Positions 43,964 to 52,938 are shown, numbered from the stretch's first letter. The stretch is DNA of 64,000 bases from Streptomyces sp. NBC_00510 (GCA_036013505.1 CP107851.1:7550001-7614000), one strand, 5' to 3'. Notes: a model not told the origin generated them from the sequence alone. Translations and numbers: made by a program.

Positions 43964-44680
43964 GTGCTCATTGCCGGGTTCCCCGCCGGGGCCTGGGGCA
44001 CCAACTGCTACGTGGTCGCCCCCGCCGCCGGTGAGGAGTGCGTGATCATCGACCCGGGCCACGAAGCGGCCCAGGGCGTCGAGGACACGCTCGCCAAACA
44101 CCGTCTCAAGCCCGTCGCCGTCATCCTCACCCACGGCCATCTCGACCACACGGCCTCGGTCGTCCCGGTCTGCGGGGCCCATGGCGTCCCGGCCTGGATC
44201 CACCCCCGGGACCGCTACATGCTGAACGACCCGGAGAAGGCCCTCGGCCGCTCGATCGGCGCGCAGCTGCTCGGCGAACTGACCATCGGGGAGCCCGACG
44301 ACCTGAAGGAGCTCACCGACGGCAGCACGCTGGAGCTCGCCGGTCTCGAGCTGTCCGTGGCGCACGCGCCCGGCCATACCGAGGGGTCGGTGACCTTCAG
44401 GCTCCCCGAGACCGCCGAGATCCCCTCGGTGTTCTTCTCGGGCGACCTGCTGTTCGCCGGCTCCGTCGGCCGCACCGATCTGCCCGGCGGTTCCATGGAC
44501 GAGCTGTTCGTGTCGCTGGCCCGTGTGTGCCTGCCGCTCGACGACTCGACCGTGGTGCTGTCCGGCCATGGACCCCAGACGACCATCGGCCGTGAGCGCG
44601 CCACCAACCCGTACCTGGCGGAGGTGGCCCGCGGCCTCGGAGGGGACGACCACCCCGCCCCTCCGCGACGAGGAATGTGA
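43964..44680 (+). CDS. metallo-beta-lactamase fold hydrolase
   Basis: The 238-residue protein has the metal-binding motif THGHLDHTAS (HxHxDH), the second site His in APGHTEGS, the Asp in FSGDLLFAGSVGRTDLPGG and the last His in SGHGPQT. This is the pattern of glyoxalase II-like hydrolases. The substrate is unknown; the position just before hisS is conserved in Streptomyces from memory. GTG 43964 after AAGGA. The hisS start follows 13 bp later. Confidence 0.9.
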   Translation: MLIAGFPAGAWGTNCYVVAPAAGEECVIIDPGHEAAQGVEDTLAKHRLKPVAVILTHGHLDHTASVVPVCGAHGVPAWIHPRDRYMLNDPEKALGRSIGAQLLGELTIGEPDDLKELTDGSTLELAGLELSVAHAPGHTEGSVTFRLPETAEIPSVFFSGDLLFAGSVGRTDLPGGSMDELFVSLARVCLPLDDSTVVLSGHGPQTTIGRERATNPYLAEVARGLGGDDHPAPPRRGM

Positions 44681-44693
44681 CGAGAGACCTCCT

Positions 44694-45956
44694 GTGAGCA
44701 CCTTCCAGGCCCCCAAGGGCACCTATGACCTCCTGCCGCCCGATTCCGCCGTGTTCCTGGCGGTCCGCGAGGCGCTGTCCGCGCCGCTGCGGCGGGCCGG
44801 CTACGGCTACGTCGAGACCCCCGGCTTCGAGCAGGTCGAGCTCTTCTCCCGCGGCGTCGGCGAGTCCACCGACATCGTGACCAAGGAGATGTACACCCTC
44901 ACCACCAAGGGCGGCACGAACCTCGCGCTGCGCCCCGAGGGCACCGCCTCCGTGCTGCGGGCCGCGCTGGAGGCCAACCTCCACAAGGCCGGCAACCTGC
45001 CGGTCAAGCTCTGGTACTCCGGCTCGTACTACCGCTACGAGCGGCCGCAGGCCGGGCGTTACCGCCACTTCTCCCAGGTCGGCGCCGAGGCGATCGGCGC
45101 CGAGGACCCGGCGCTGGACGCCGAGTTGATCATCCTGGCCGTGGACGCCTACCGCTCGCTCGGGTTGCGTGACTTCCGCCTGCTGCTGAACTCGCTGGGG
45201 GACCGCGAGTGCCGTCCGGTCTACCGGGCCGCCCTCCAGGACTTCCTGCGCGGCCTCGACCTCGACGAGGACACCCGCCGGCGGATCGAGATCAACCCGC
45301 TGCGCGTCCTGGACGACAAGCGCGACAGCGTGCAGAAGCAGCTCGTCGGGGCCCCGATGATGCGCGACCACCTGTGCGAGGCCTGCAAGGCCTACCACGA
45401 GCAGGTGCGCGAGCTGCTGACGGCCGCGGGCGTGGCCTACGAGGACGACCCGAAGCTGGTGCGCGGTCTGGACTACTACACCCGCACCACCTTCGAGTTC
45501 GTGCACGACGGCCTCGGCTCGCAGTCCGCGGTCGGCGGCGGCGGCCGCTACGACGGCCTGTCCGAGATGATCGGAGGCCCCGCGCTGCCGTCGGTGGGCT
45601 GGGCGCTGGGCGTGGACCGTACGGTGCTGGCCCTGGAGGCCGAGGGCATCGAGCTCGAACTGCCCGCTGCCACGCAGGTGTTCGCGGTGCCGATGGGCGA
45701 GGAGGCGCGCCGGGTGCTGTTCGCGGTGGTCACCGAGCTGCGCCGGGCGGGTGTCGCCACGGACTTCGCCTTCGGCGGCAAGGGGCTGAAGAACGCGATG
45801 AAGTCCGCCAACCGTTCGGGAGCGCGCCTCGCGATCGTCGCCGGCGAGCGCGACCTCGCCGAGGGTGTCGTGCAGGTGAAGGACCTGGAGAGCGGCGAGC
45901 AGAGCGCGGTGCCGCTCGACGGCGTCGTCGCTGCCGTGCGGGAGCGGCTCGCCTGA
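44694..45956 (+). CDS. hisS: histidyl-tRNA synthetase
   Basis: The 420-residue class II synthetase has the motif 2 region YRYERPQAGRYRHFSQVGAEAIG, the HisA motif VRGLDYYTRTTFEF and a C-terminal anticodon-binding domain (VFAVPMGEEARRVLFAVVTELRRAGVATDF). It charges tRNA-His. GTG 44694, 13 bp after the hydrolase gene, suggests one transcript. The hairpin at 45971-46004 ends it. Confidence 0.96.
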   Translation: MSTFQAPKGTYDLLPPDSAVFLAVREALSAPLRRAGYGYVETPGFEQVELFSRGVGESTDIVTKEMYTLTTKGGTNLALRPEGTASVLRAALEANLHKAGNLPVKLWYSGSYYRYERPQAGRYRHFSQVGAEAIGAEDPALDAELIILAVDAYRSLGLRDFRLLLNSLGDRECRPVYRAALQDFLRGLDLDEDTRRRIEINPLRVLDDKRDSVQKQLVGAPMMRDHLCEACKAYHEQVRELLTAAGVAYEDDPKLVRGLDYYTRTTFEFVHDGLGSQSAVGGGGRYDGLSEMIGGPALPSVGWALGVDRTVLALEAEGIELELPAATQVFAVPMGEEARRVLFAVVTELRRAGVATDFAFGGKGLKNAMKSANRSGARLAIVAGERDLAEGVVQVKDLESGEQSAVPLDGVVAAVRERLA

Positions 45957-45970
45957 CCGTCCGACGGTCA

Positions 45971-46004
45971 CGCGGCCGGCCGGTGTCCCCACCGGCCGGC
46001 CGCG
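45971..46004. terminator. bidirectional terminator hisS / c-di-GMP gene
   Basis: A 15-bp stem (45971-45985 with 45990-46004) around TCCC, rich in GGCCGGCC, lies between two convergent genes. Confidence 0.88.
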
Positions 46005-46043
46005 CCGTGCGCGCGCACCGGCCACCGGCCTCCCGGCCGCGGG

Positions 46044-48149
46044 TCACTCCGGTCGTCCCCGCTCGATCCACCGGGCGATCCGCTCCGGCCGCATCGGCCG
46101 CCCGAAGTACCAGCCCTGGCCCCAGTCGCAGCCCAGTGAGCGCAGCCGCCGGGCGTGCTGGGAGTTCTCCACGCCCTCGGCGGTGACCGTGAGGCCGAGC
46201 GCGTGCGCCAGCGACACCAGCCCGCCGACGATCCGCCAGCCGACGGGGTCGTCCGTTCCGGCGCGGTGGGGGTCGGTGACGAACGCTCCGGCGATCTTCA
46301 GCCCGGACACCGGAAGGTTCCTCAGGTAGGCCAGGTTCGACCAGCCGGTGCCGAAGTCGTCGACGGCCAGCGAGACCCCGGCGTCGGCGATCGCCTGCAG
46401 GGCGCGCAGCGACTCGTCCTCGGGCCCGATCACGGCGCTCTCGGTGATCTCCAGCTCCAGGCGCCCGGGTTCGAGCCCGGTGCTCTCCAGGATCGACGTG
46501 ACGTCGTGCACCAGGCCGGGGTTGCGGATCTGACGGACCGCCAGGTTGACGTTGATCTGCGGGGCCGCCTCCCCGTAGCGCCGCACCCAGGCGGCCGCCT
46601 GCCCGACCGCGCGCTCCAGGATCCACCGGCCCAGCGGCATGATCAGCCCGGTCTCCTCCGCCGTCCCCACGAACTCGTCCGGCCCCAGCACCCCGAACTG
46701 CGGGTGACGCCACCGCACCAGCGCCTCCACCGCCGCCAGGGAGCCGTCGGCGAGCGAGCACAGCGGCTGGTAGTCGATGAAGAACTCCCCGCGGTCCAGC
46801 GCCACCGGCAGCCGTACGGAGATGGCGTACCGGCTCACGGCGCGCGCGTTGTGCCGGGGGTCGAAGAGCGTCCAGCGGCCCCGTCCGGCCTCCTTGGAGC
46901 GGTACAGCGTCAGATCCGCCGCCCGCACCGCCGCGCCCGGGGTCGTGGCGGCGATCCGCTGTGCCAGCACCCCGACGCTCGCGCCGATCGTCAGCTGCTG
47001 GTCGCCCACGAGGAAGGGCCGCGCGAGCGTGGTCAGGACGAGCTTGGCGACCGCCACCGCCTCCTGGTCGCCGCGGCACTCCTCCAGCAGCACCACGAAC
47101 TCGTCACCGCCCAGCCGGGCCACCATGTGCCCCAGCGGAGCGAGCGCGGCGTCCAGCCGCTCGGCCACGGCCGTCAGCAACTGGTCCCCGGTCCCGTGAC
47201 CCAGGCTGTCGTTGACGACCTTGAAGCCGTCGAGGTCGACGTAGCACAGGCCGAAGCGCGCGCCGGGCTGCGGCTGCTCGAAGAGGCCCTCCAGCCGCTC
47301 GAAGAACGCCGTGCGGTTGGGCAGCCCGGTCAGCGGGTCGTGGGTGGCCTGGTGACGCAGCCGCTCCTGCAGCCGGTAGCGGTCGGTGATGTCCTCCACC
47401 ATCGCCACCTGGTAGCGGGGCTCCCCGTGTTCGTCGCGGATCAGCGAGACGGTCAGGTGGGTCCACACCACCTCGCCGTCGCGCCGGTAGTACGGCTTGT
47501 CGCACTGGAACCGCTCGCGGCGCCCGTTGACCAGGTCGTCGTACGCCTCCCACACCCCCGGGGCGTCCTCGGGGTGGACCAGCTCGGTGACCCGGCGGCC
47601 CCGCAGGTCCTCCGGGCGGGCCCCGAGCAGATCCCGGAGCGCCTGGTTGAACTGCACGATCGTGCCGTCCACGTCCGCGATGCCGATGCCGATGGCGGCG
47701 TGCTCGAACAGCGCGCGGAACCGGGCCTCCGAGGCGCGCCGGGCCCGCTCGGCGTCCTCACGGGCCCGGAAGGCCGCGCGCTGGATCGCCTCCTGCTCGC
47801 GCAGCGTCCGCTCGCGCAGCGCCGCCGCCCAGCCGGAGGCGAAGGCGCCGGCCACCACCGGTACCCGGTCGGGAGCGGCCGGCTGGATCTGCAGCAGCGC
47901 CACGGCGGCCGCCAGGATCTCGGGGTCGGTGAAGTGGGCCTCCACCAGCAGCGTGCCGGCCTGTTCCGCCGGCGCGGTGTCGCACGTGGGGTCGCCCAGC
48001 GCCCGTCCGAGCAGCTCCGCGGTCGTGGCCGCCACCCGGTGCAGGGTCAGCGGGGGCAGGGCGAGCCCCGGGCCGGAACGCAGCAGGTGCGACCAGGCGT
48101 CCGCGAAGTCCGGGGCGGGTCCCGCGACGGGGGAGCGGGACTCCCTCAC
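46044..48149 (-). CDS. PAS-GGDEF-EAL c-di-GMP turnover protein
   Basis: The 701-residue protein has an N-terminal helical part (~1-125) and a PAS domain (~130-260, ending with the PAC segment YQVAMVEDITDRYRLQERL). The GGDEF domain has intact RLGGDEF but no RxxD I-site before it. The EAL domain keeps EALVRW, INVNLAVRQI, LELEITESAV, DDFGTGWSNL, LKIAG, TAEGVEN and GQGWYFGRP. The signature residues for both cyclase and phosphodiesterase are therefore present, except LKID is LKIA. It probably makes or breaks c-di-GMP, the signal that controls development through BldD. No membrane segment is clear. GTG 48149 overlaps the methyltransferase stop (GTGA). Confidence 0.9.
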   Translation of the reverse strand: MRESRSPVAGPAPDFADAWSHLLRSGPGLALPPLTLHRVAATTAELLGRALGDPTCDTAPAEQAGTLLVEAHFTDPEILAAAVALLQIQPAAPDRVPVVAGAFASGWAAALRERTLREQEAIQRAAFRAREDAERARRASEARFRALFEHAAIGIGIADVDGTIVQFNQALRDLLGARPEDLRGRRVTELVHPEDAPGVWEAYDDLVNGRRERFQCDKPYYRRDGEVVWTHLTVSLIRDEHGEPRYQVAMVEDITDRYRLQERLRHQATHDPLTGLPNRTAFFERLEGLFEQPQPGARFGLCYVDLDGFKVVNDSLGHGTGDQLLTAVAERLDAALAPLGHMVARLGGDEFVVLLEECRGDQEAVAVAKLVLTTLARPFLVGDQQLTIGASVGVLAQRIAATTPGAAVRAADLTLYRSKEAGRGRWTLFDPRHNARAVSRYAISVRLPVALDRGEFFIDYQPLCSLADGSLAAVEALVRWRHPQFGVLGPDEFVGTAEETGLIMPLGRWILERAVGQAAAWVRRYGEAAPQINVNLAVRQIRNPGLVHDVTSILESTGLEPGRLELEITESAVIGPEDESLRALQAIADAGVSLAVDDFGTGWSNLAYLRNLPVSGLKIAGAFVTDPHRAGTDDPVGWRIVGGLVSLAHALGLTVTAEGVENSQHARRLRSLGCDWGQGWYFGRPMRPERIARWIERGRPE

Positions 48150-48955
48150 GGCCGCCGCCCCACACCGGCCAGGCCCGACATGCGCTCGGGATGCGGCCCC
48201 ACCGACTCGGGGTCCTCCGGGCGCCACTCGGGCAGCCACACCAGGCCCGGCGGCAGGAGGTCCCAGCCGTCGAAGAACGCCGTCACGTCCTTCCTGGTCC
48301 GCATGACCAGCGGCGTCGTGGTGCGCCGGGCGTACAGCTCCGCCAGCGAGTCCGCCTGCTCGGGGCGGCTGTCCCGGGAGGCGTGGGTGAGCACCAGATG
48401 GCTGCCGGGCGGTACGGCGTCGCGCAGCGCGCCCACGATCTTGGCGGGGTCCTCGGCGTCGGTGACGAAGTGGAGCATCGCCACCAGCAGCACCGCCACC
48501 GGTTCCCCGGGTGCGAGCAGGGCGGTGACCTCGGGCCGGGAGAGCAGGTCGCCGGTGTCGGTCATGTCGGCCATCACCATGGCGCTCAGCGGGTCGTCCT
48601 GGAGCAGCAGGCGGCTGTGGGCCACCGCGATCGGGTCCAGGTCCACGTACACCACGCGTGCTTCCGGGTGGACGGCCCGCGCGACCTCGTGCACGGCGCC
48701 GAAGGTCGGGATCCCGGAGCCGATGTCCAGGAAGCGGGTGATGCCCAGGCCGGCGAGGTGCTGGACCGCGCGGCGCAGGAAGGCGCGGTTGGCACGCATG
48801 ATCACCGGCAGGTCGGGCCACAGCGCCATGGCCTGCCGCGCCATGTCGCGGTCGGCCTCGAAGTTGTGGGATCCGCCCAGGTAGTAGTCGTAGACCCGGG
48901 CGGCGTTCGGCGTCTCGACGTCCGTCCCTGCGGGCACCCACTCGGGTCGACGCAT
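48146..48955 (-). CDS. SAM-dependent methyltransferase, DUF574 (Methyltransf_19) family
   Basis: The 269-residue protein opens with the family signature TPNAARVYDYYLGGSHNFEADRD. It has the SAM motif FLDIGSGIPTFGAVHEVAR (~83-101), VVYVDLDPIAVAHSR and a typical actinobacterial DUF574 end. Substrates are unknown for this large Streptomyces family. ATG 48955 follows GGAGAGG. It is translationally coupled to the PAS-GGDEF-EAL gene, so the two may act in one pathway. Its promoter region is strikingly AT-rich. Confidence 0.88.
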   Translation of the reverse strand: MRRPEWVPAGTDVETPNAARVYDYYLGGSHNFEADRDMARQAMALWPDLPVIMRANRAFLRRAVQHLAGLGITRFLDIGSGIPTFGAVHEVARAVHPEARVVYVDLDPIAVAHSRLLLQDDPLSAMVMADMTDTGDLLSRPEVTALLAPGEPVAVLLVAMLHFVTDAEDPAKIVGALRDAVPPGSHLVLTHASRDSRPEQADSLAELYARRTTTPLVMRTRKDVTAFFDGWDLLPPGLVWLPEWRPEDPESVGPHPERMSGLAGVGRRP

Positions 48956-49007
48956 GGGGCACCTCTCCCCGTCGAAGTGAATCCTCGGATCTCCGCGTCC
49001 TCTGAGA

Positions 49008-49036
49008 ATCCTATATGTCTTATTTATGTGCATTTT
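49008..49036 (-). promoter_or_regulatory. AT-rich promoter island of methyltransferase/c-di-GMP operon
   Basis: These 29 bases contain only 7 G/C, in a region otherwise very GC-rich. On the minus strand they hold TAGGAT (49013 to 49008) as a likely -10, with TATA and AATAAG steps before it. This is about 55 bases upstream of the methyltransferase ATG. Confidence 0.5.
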
Positions 49037-49236
49037 CGGGAGGGTTCGGTCCATCGCACCTGTGCGGCGGTCGGTAACACAGGGCGATGGGTGCCACACG
49101 AAGCGCAGCCGAATTCCGCCCTCCCGCCCGGCCGTTGTCGCTCGCGCGGGTGACACGGCACCATGGGACCCGGCACTTCCGGCGGGTTCGACGCGTTGGG
49201 CAGTGCGGCACATTCCCGACCCACGGAAACGGCGAC

Positions 49237-49881
49237 ATGGTGACTACGGTGGTTGACACGGCTCGCACCGACAGCGGGAGCCAGGAGCCCACGGACGGGC
49301 TCATCGGCGCGGGCAGGGCCTTCACCTGGCTGCTCGTGGTCTGCGGTGCGCTCGGCCTGCTCGCCTCGTGGGTCATCACGATCGACAAGTTCAAGCTGCT
49401 GGAGGACCCGAACTTCGTCCCCGGCTGCAGCCTGAACCCGATCATCTCCTGCGGCAACATCATGAAGAGCGAGCAGGCGCACGCCTTCGGCTTCCCCAAC
49501 CCGATGATCGGCATGGTCGCCTACCCGGTCGTCATCGCCCTCGCCGTGGGAATGCTCGCCGGCGCCCGCTACCGTCGCTGGTTCTGGCTCGGACTGCAGG
49601 CCGGGACGCTCTTCGGCGTCGGCTTCGTCACATGGCTGCAGTACCAGTCGCTGTACAACATCGGCTCGCTGTGCCTGTGGTGCTCGCTGGCGTGGGTCGT
49701 CACCATCGCGCTGTTCTGGTACACCCTCGTCCACAACCTCAAGCACGAGATCATCCCGGCGCCCGCCCGCGTCCGGGACCTGGTGCTGGAGTTCCACTGG
49801 GTCGTCCCCGTCCTCTGGTACGGCGCGATCGCGGTGGCGATCCTGACCCGCTGGTGGACGTACTGGAGCACCCTGATCTGA
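49237..49881 (+). CDS. vitamin K epoxide reductase (VKOR) family protein
   Basis: The 214-residue membrane protein has about five helices, the loop cysteines GCSLNPIISCG (~67-77) and the active-site pair CLWC (~144-147) in LGSLCLWCSLAW-type context. Bacterial VKOR reoxidises periplasmic disulfide catalysts using menaquinone. No DsbA/thioredoxin domain is fused, and the partner is not adjacent. ATG 49237 has only a weak GGAAAC site. Confidence 0.92.
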   Translation: MVTTVVDTARTDSGSQEPTDGLIGAGRAFTWLLVVCGALGLLASWVITIDKFKLLEDPNFVPGCSLNPIISCGNIMKSEQAHAFGFPNPMIGMVAYPVVIALAVGMLAGARYRRWFWLGLQAGTLFGVGFVTWLQYQSLYNIGSLCLWCSLAWVVTIALFWYTLVHNLKHEIIPAPARVRDLVLEFHWVVPVLWYGAIAVAILTRWWTYWSTLI

Positions 49882-49925
49882 CGGCGGGGCCGCGGTGTCG
49901 GTGCCGTGACATAGGCTTCCTTGCC

Positions 49926-51275
49926 GTGGAGCCCGACCTGTTCACCGCCGCCGCAGAGGAACGCCAGTCGAGGGAGCCCGGAGGCAGCCCCCTGGCCGTA
50001 CGGATGCGCCCGCGCACCCTCGACGAGGTCGTGGGGCAGGGCCATCTGCTCAGGCCCGGGTCGCCGCTGCGGCGCCTGGTCGGCGAGGGTGGGGGCGGAC
50101 CGGCGGGACCGTCCTCGGTGATCCTCTGGGGTCCGCCGGGCATCGGCAAGACGACCCTCGCCTACGTCGTCAGCCACGCCACCAACAAGCGCTTCGTCGA
50201 GCTGTCGGCGATCACCGCGGGCGTCAAGGAGGTCCGCGCGGTCATCGAGAGCGCCAAACGCGAGTCCGGCGGCTACGGCCGCGACACCGTGCTCTTCCTG
50301 GACGAGATCCACCGGTTCAGCAAGGCGCAGCAGGACTCCCTGCTCCCCGCCGTCGAGAACCGCTGGGTCACCCTGATCGCCGCCACCACCGAGAACCCGT
50401 ACTTCTCGATCATCTCCCCGCTGCTGTCCCGGTCCCTGCTGCTCACCCTGGAGCCGCTGACCGACGACGACCTGCGCGGCCTGCTGCGGCGGGCGCTCGC
50501 CGACGAGCGCGGGCTGAAGGGCGCGGTCACGCTGCCCGAGGACACCGAGGAGCACCTGCTGCGGATCGCCGGCGGGGACGCCCGCCGGGCGCTGACCGCC
50601 CTGGAGGCCGGCGCGGGCGCCGCCCTGGCGAAGGGCGAGCCGGAGATCTCCCTGAGCACCCTCGAGGAGACCGTCGACCGTGCCGCCGTGAAGTACGACC
50701 GTGACGGCGACCAGCACTACGACGTGGCCAGCGCCCTGATCAAGTCCATCCGCGGCTCGGACGTGGACGCCGCCCTGCACTACCTGGCCCGCATGATCGA
50801 GGCGGGGGAGGACCCGCGGTTCATCGCCCGCCGGCTGATGATCTCCGCGAGCGAGGACATCGGCCTGGCCGACCCGACCGCGCTGCCCACGGCGGTCGCC
50901 GCGGCCCAGGCGGTGGCGATGATCGGCTTCCCGGAGGCCGCGCTGACCCTCAGCCACGCCACGATCGCGCTCGCCCTGGCCCCCAAGTCCAACGCGGCGA
51001 CGACGGCCATCGGGGCCGCGCTCGCCGACGTGCGCGCGGGCAAGGCGGGGCCTGTCCCGGCGCATCTGCGCGACAGCCACTACAAGGGCGCCGCGAAACT
51101 CGGGCACGGCCAGGGCTACCAGTACCCGCACGATCTGCCCGGTGCCATCGCCGCCCAGCAGTACGCGCCGGACGAGATCCACGGCCGGCGCTACTACGAG
51201 CCGACGCGCTACGGCGCTGAGGCCCGCTACGCCGACGTCCTGGAACGGGTCAGGGAACGGCTGGCGGGGGAGTAG
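49926..51275 (+). CDS. rarA: replication-associated recombination protein A (RarA/MgsA)
   Basis: The 449-residue AAA+ ATPase of the clamp-loader family has Walker A GPPGIGKTTL (~70-79), Walker B VLFLDEIHRF (~123-132), sensor 1 IAATTENP and the RarA C-terminal tetramerisation domain (HYDVASALIKSIRGSD, EDPRFIARRLM). It acts at stalled replication forks and junctions. GTG 49926, 44 bp after the VKOR gene. Confidence 0.93.
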   Translation: MEPDLFTAAAEERQSREPGGSPLAVRMRPRTLDEVVGQGHLLRPGSPLRRLVGEGGGGPAGPSSVILWGPPGIGKTTLAYVVSHATNKRFVELSAITAGVKEVRAVIESAKRESGGYGRDTVLFLDEIHRFSKAQQDSLLPAVENRWVTLIAATTENPYFSIISPLLSRSLLLTLEPLTDDDLRGLLRRALADERGLKGAVTLPEDTEEHLLRIAGGDARRALTALEAGAGAALAKGEPEISLSTLEETVDRAAVKYDRDGDQHYDVASALIKSIRGSDVDAALHYLARMIEAGEDPRFIARRLMISASEDIGLADPTALPTAVAAAQAVAMIGFPEAALTLSHATIALALAPKSNAATTAIGAALADVRAGKAGPVPAHLRDSHYKGAAKLGHGQGYQYPHDLPGAIAAQQYAPDEIHGRRYYEPTRYGAEARYADVLERVRERLAGE

Positions 51276-51312
51276 CGCCACGCCCGGTGGGGCCGGGTGC
51301 GCCGGGGCCGGG

Positions 51313-52173
51313 TCAGCGGTCCTGTGCGGCCGCGGCCTCCTGCGCGGCGTCGAAGAGGGAGTGCATGGCCCGGTGCAGGTCGGCGTGGCCCCGTACGGGC
51401 TCCAGGAACTCGAAGCGGGCGTCGAAGGTGCCCTCCTCGCCGGTGAAGCGCACCCGCAGCCCGAAGCGGTCCAGGGCGAGCGGCACCGCGGTGGTCGGCG
51501 TGCTGCGGCAGGCGCCGGTGCCGCCGGCGAGCGCGCACAGCCAGCCCACCTGGTCGGCGTGGGCGGCCGCCAGGTGCTGCAGCAGCTCCGCCTCGTGGTC
51601 GACGAGCGGGTCGGGGCGGGCTGCGGCGAACTCGTCCGGCTCCACCTGCTCCGCGCCCCACAGGTCGTCCAGCGACGCCTCGCCGACCTCCAGCCGCAGC
51701 CGCACCTTCCCGGCCGGGGCCGGCAGGTCGCGCGCGACGGTGAGCCAGCCCGCGATCCAGGCGCGGCCGCGGATGCGTCCGGGCACCGCGACCGGGGCGA
51801 CGTCAGTGATGTCGAGCACAGCCGTGAGGTCGTCGTCCTCGGCGTGCGTGGCGGCCCGCACGGCGGGCGATTCCGCGGGGAACAGCAGGAACAGGTCGCC
51901 GTCGGTGCCCACGATCCGCTCGTCCGGGACCATGAGCTCGGGGAGGTCGGGCACCAGGCCGGCAATCACCAGGATGGCGGAGGCGGTACTCTGTACGAGA
52001 GTTCGTGTGCGCTCGGCTGCTGACGGCAGTCGGGCGGTTTCATGCCCGCTGGGACGCGGCTGACCATGAGCTGATCGGACCCCCGTCAAGTCGGCGCCCG
52101 CCGTGGCGTCGGCGGCGCCCTGTGCGGCGTCCATTGCGTCCGTGATGCGCGTGGTGTTCCCAGGGCGAGACAT
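51313..52173 (-). CDS. DUF2470 domain protein, possibly iron-regulated
   Basis: The 286-residue protein has an N-terminal split-barrel-like half (LVIAGLVPDLPELMVPDERIVGTDGDLFLLFPAESPAVRA) and a C-terminal DUF2470 part (VDHEAELLQHLAAAHADQVGWL, then LALDRFGLRVRF). DUF2470 is the heme-utilisation-type domain seen in HugZ-like proteins and uncharacterised actinobacterial proteins. ATG 52173 follows AAGGAG. The iron-box-like sequence at 52188-52206 sits just upstream, so control by a DmdR/IdeR-type repressor and a role in heme or iron metabolism are inferred. Confidence 0.83.
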   Translation of the reverse strand: MSRPGNTTRITDAMDAAQGAADATAGADLTGVRSAHGQPRPSGHETARLPSAAERTRTLVQSTASAILVIAGLVPDLPELMVPDERIVGTDGDLFLLFPAESPAVRAATHAEDDDLTAVLDITDVAPVAVPGRIRGRAWIAGWLTVARDLPAPAGKVRLRLEVGEASLDDLWGAEQVEPDEFAAARPDPLVDHEAELLQHLAAAHADQVGWLCALAGGTGACRSTPTTAVPLALDRFGLRVRFTGEEGTFDARFEFLEPVRGHADLHRAMHSLFDAAQEAAAAQDR

Positions 52174-52187
52174 ACGATCTCCTTCGC

Positions 52188-52206
52188 TAAGGTAAGCCTT
52201 GCCTAA
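52188..52206. promoter_or_regulatory. iron-box-like operator between rpsD and DUF2470 gene
   Basis: The 19 bases TAAGGTAAGCCTTGCCTAA agree with the DmdR/IdeR consensus TTAGGTTAGGCTAACCTAA at 14 of 19 positions on this strand. One base to the side, the reverse strand reads TTAGGCAAGGCTTACCTTA, which agrees at 15. It lies 15 bases before the DUF2470 ATG and 22 before the rpsD GTG, where either promoter may be. Confidence 0.6.
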
Positions 52207-52228
52207 CTTACATGGAGGTCTGGGAAAC

Positions 52229-52840
52229 GTGAACCAGTCGCGTCCCAAGGTCAAGAAGTCGCGTGCCCTCGGCATCGCCCTGACGCCGAAGGCCGTCAAG
52301 TACTTCGAGGCCCGTCCCTACCCGCCGGGCGAGCACGGCCGTGGCCGCAAGCAGAACAGTGACTACAAGGTCCGACTGCTGGAGAAGCAGCGTCTGCGCG
52401 CGCAGTACGACATCTCCGAGCGCCAGATGGCCCGTGCCTACGACCGCGCCCGCAAGGTCAGCGGCAAGACCGGCGAGGCCCTGATCGTCGAGCTCGAGCG
52501 CCGCCTGGACGCCCTCGTCCTGCGCGCCGGCCTGGCCCGCACGATCTACCAGGCCCGCCAGATGGTCGTCCACGGCCACATCGAGGTCAACGGCCACAAG
52601 GTCGACAAGCCGTCGTTCCGCGTCACCCCCGACGACGTCGTGATGGTCCGCGAGCGCTCCCGCGCCAAGACCCCGTTCCAGGTCGCCCGTGAGGGCGGCT
52701 GGGCCGGCGAGGGCGAGACCCCGAAGTACCTGCAGGTCAACCTGCAGGCGCTGGCGTTCCGCCTGGACCGTCTGCCGAACCGTCGTGAGGTCCCCGTGAT
52801 CTGCGACGAGCAGCTCGTCGTCGAGTACTACGCTCGCTGA
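52229..52840 (+). CDS. rpsD: 30S ribosomal protein S4
   Basis: The 203-residue S4 starts NQSRPKVKKSRALGIALTP and carries the S4 RNA-binding domain (RLDALVLRAGLARTIYQARQMVVHGHIEVNG). The N-terminal region has no CxxC/CxxH zinc ligands (only one Cys, near the end). It is therefore the zinc-independent C-minus form. It is an early-binding 16S rRNA protein. GTG 52229 after GGGAA. In S. coelicolor rpsD stands alone at this position, away from the rpoA operon. Confidence 0.97.
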   Translation: MNQSRPKVKKSRALGIALTPKAVKYFEARPYPPGEHGRGRKQNSDYKVRLLEKQRLRAQYDISERQMARAYDRARKVSGKTGEALIVELERRLDALVLRAGLARTIYQARQMVVHGHIEVNGHKVDKPSFRVTPDDVVMVRERSRAKTPFQVAREGGWAGEGETPKYLQVNLQALAFRLDRLPNRREVPVICDEQLVVEYYAR

Positions 52841-52866
52841 CGCCTGCCCCACCCGGCACGCACGTC

Positions 52867-52905
52867 AGCCCCGGCGCCCCGCCCTTCCGGCGGGGCGCCG
52901 GGGCT
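52867..52905 (+). terminator. rpsD terminator
   Basis: A 17-bp stem (52867-52883 with 52889-52905), 5-nt loop CTTCC, ends in CTTTCG. It is the strongest hairpin in this part and also faces the end of the NB-ARC gene. Confidence 0.88.
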
Positions 52906-52938
52906 TTCGCGTGCCCGGGGTGACCCTGCTCGCCCCGG

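Noticed and set aside
48956..49213. Longer N-terminus for the DUF574 methyltransferase
   Set aside because: The upstream extension crosses the AT-rich promoter island and lacks family sequence. ATG 48955 has a good ribosome site and the expected family start.
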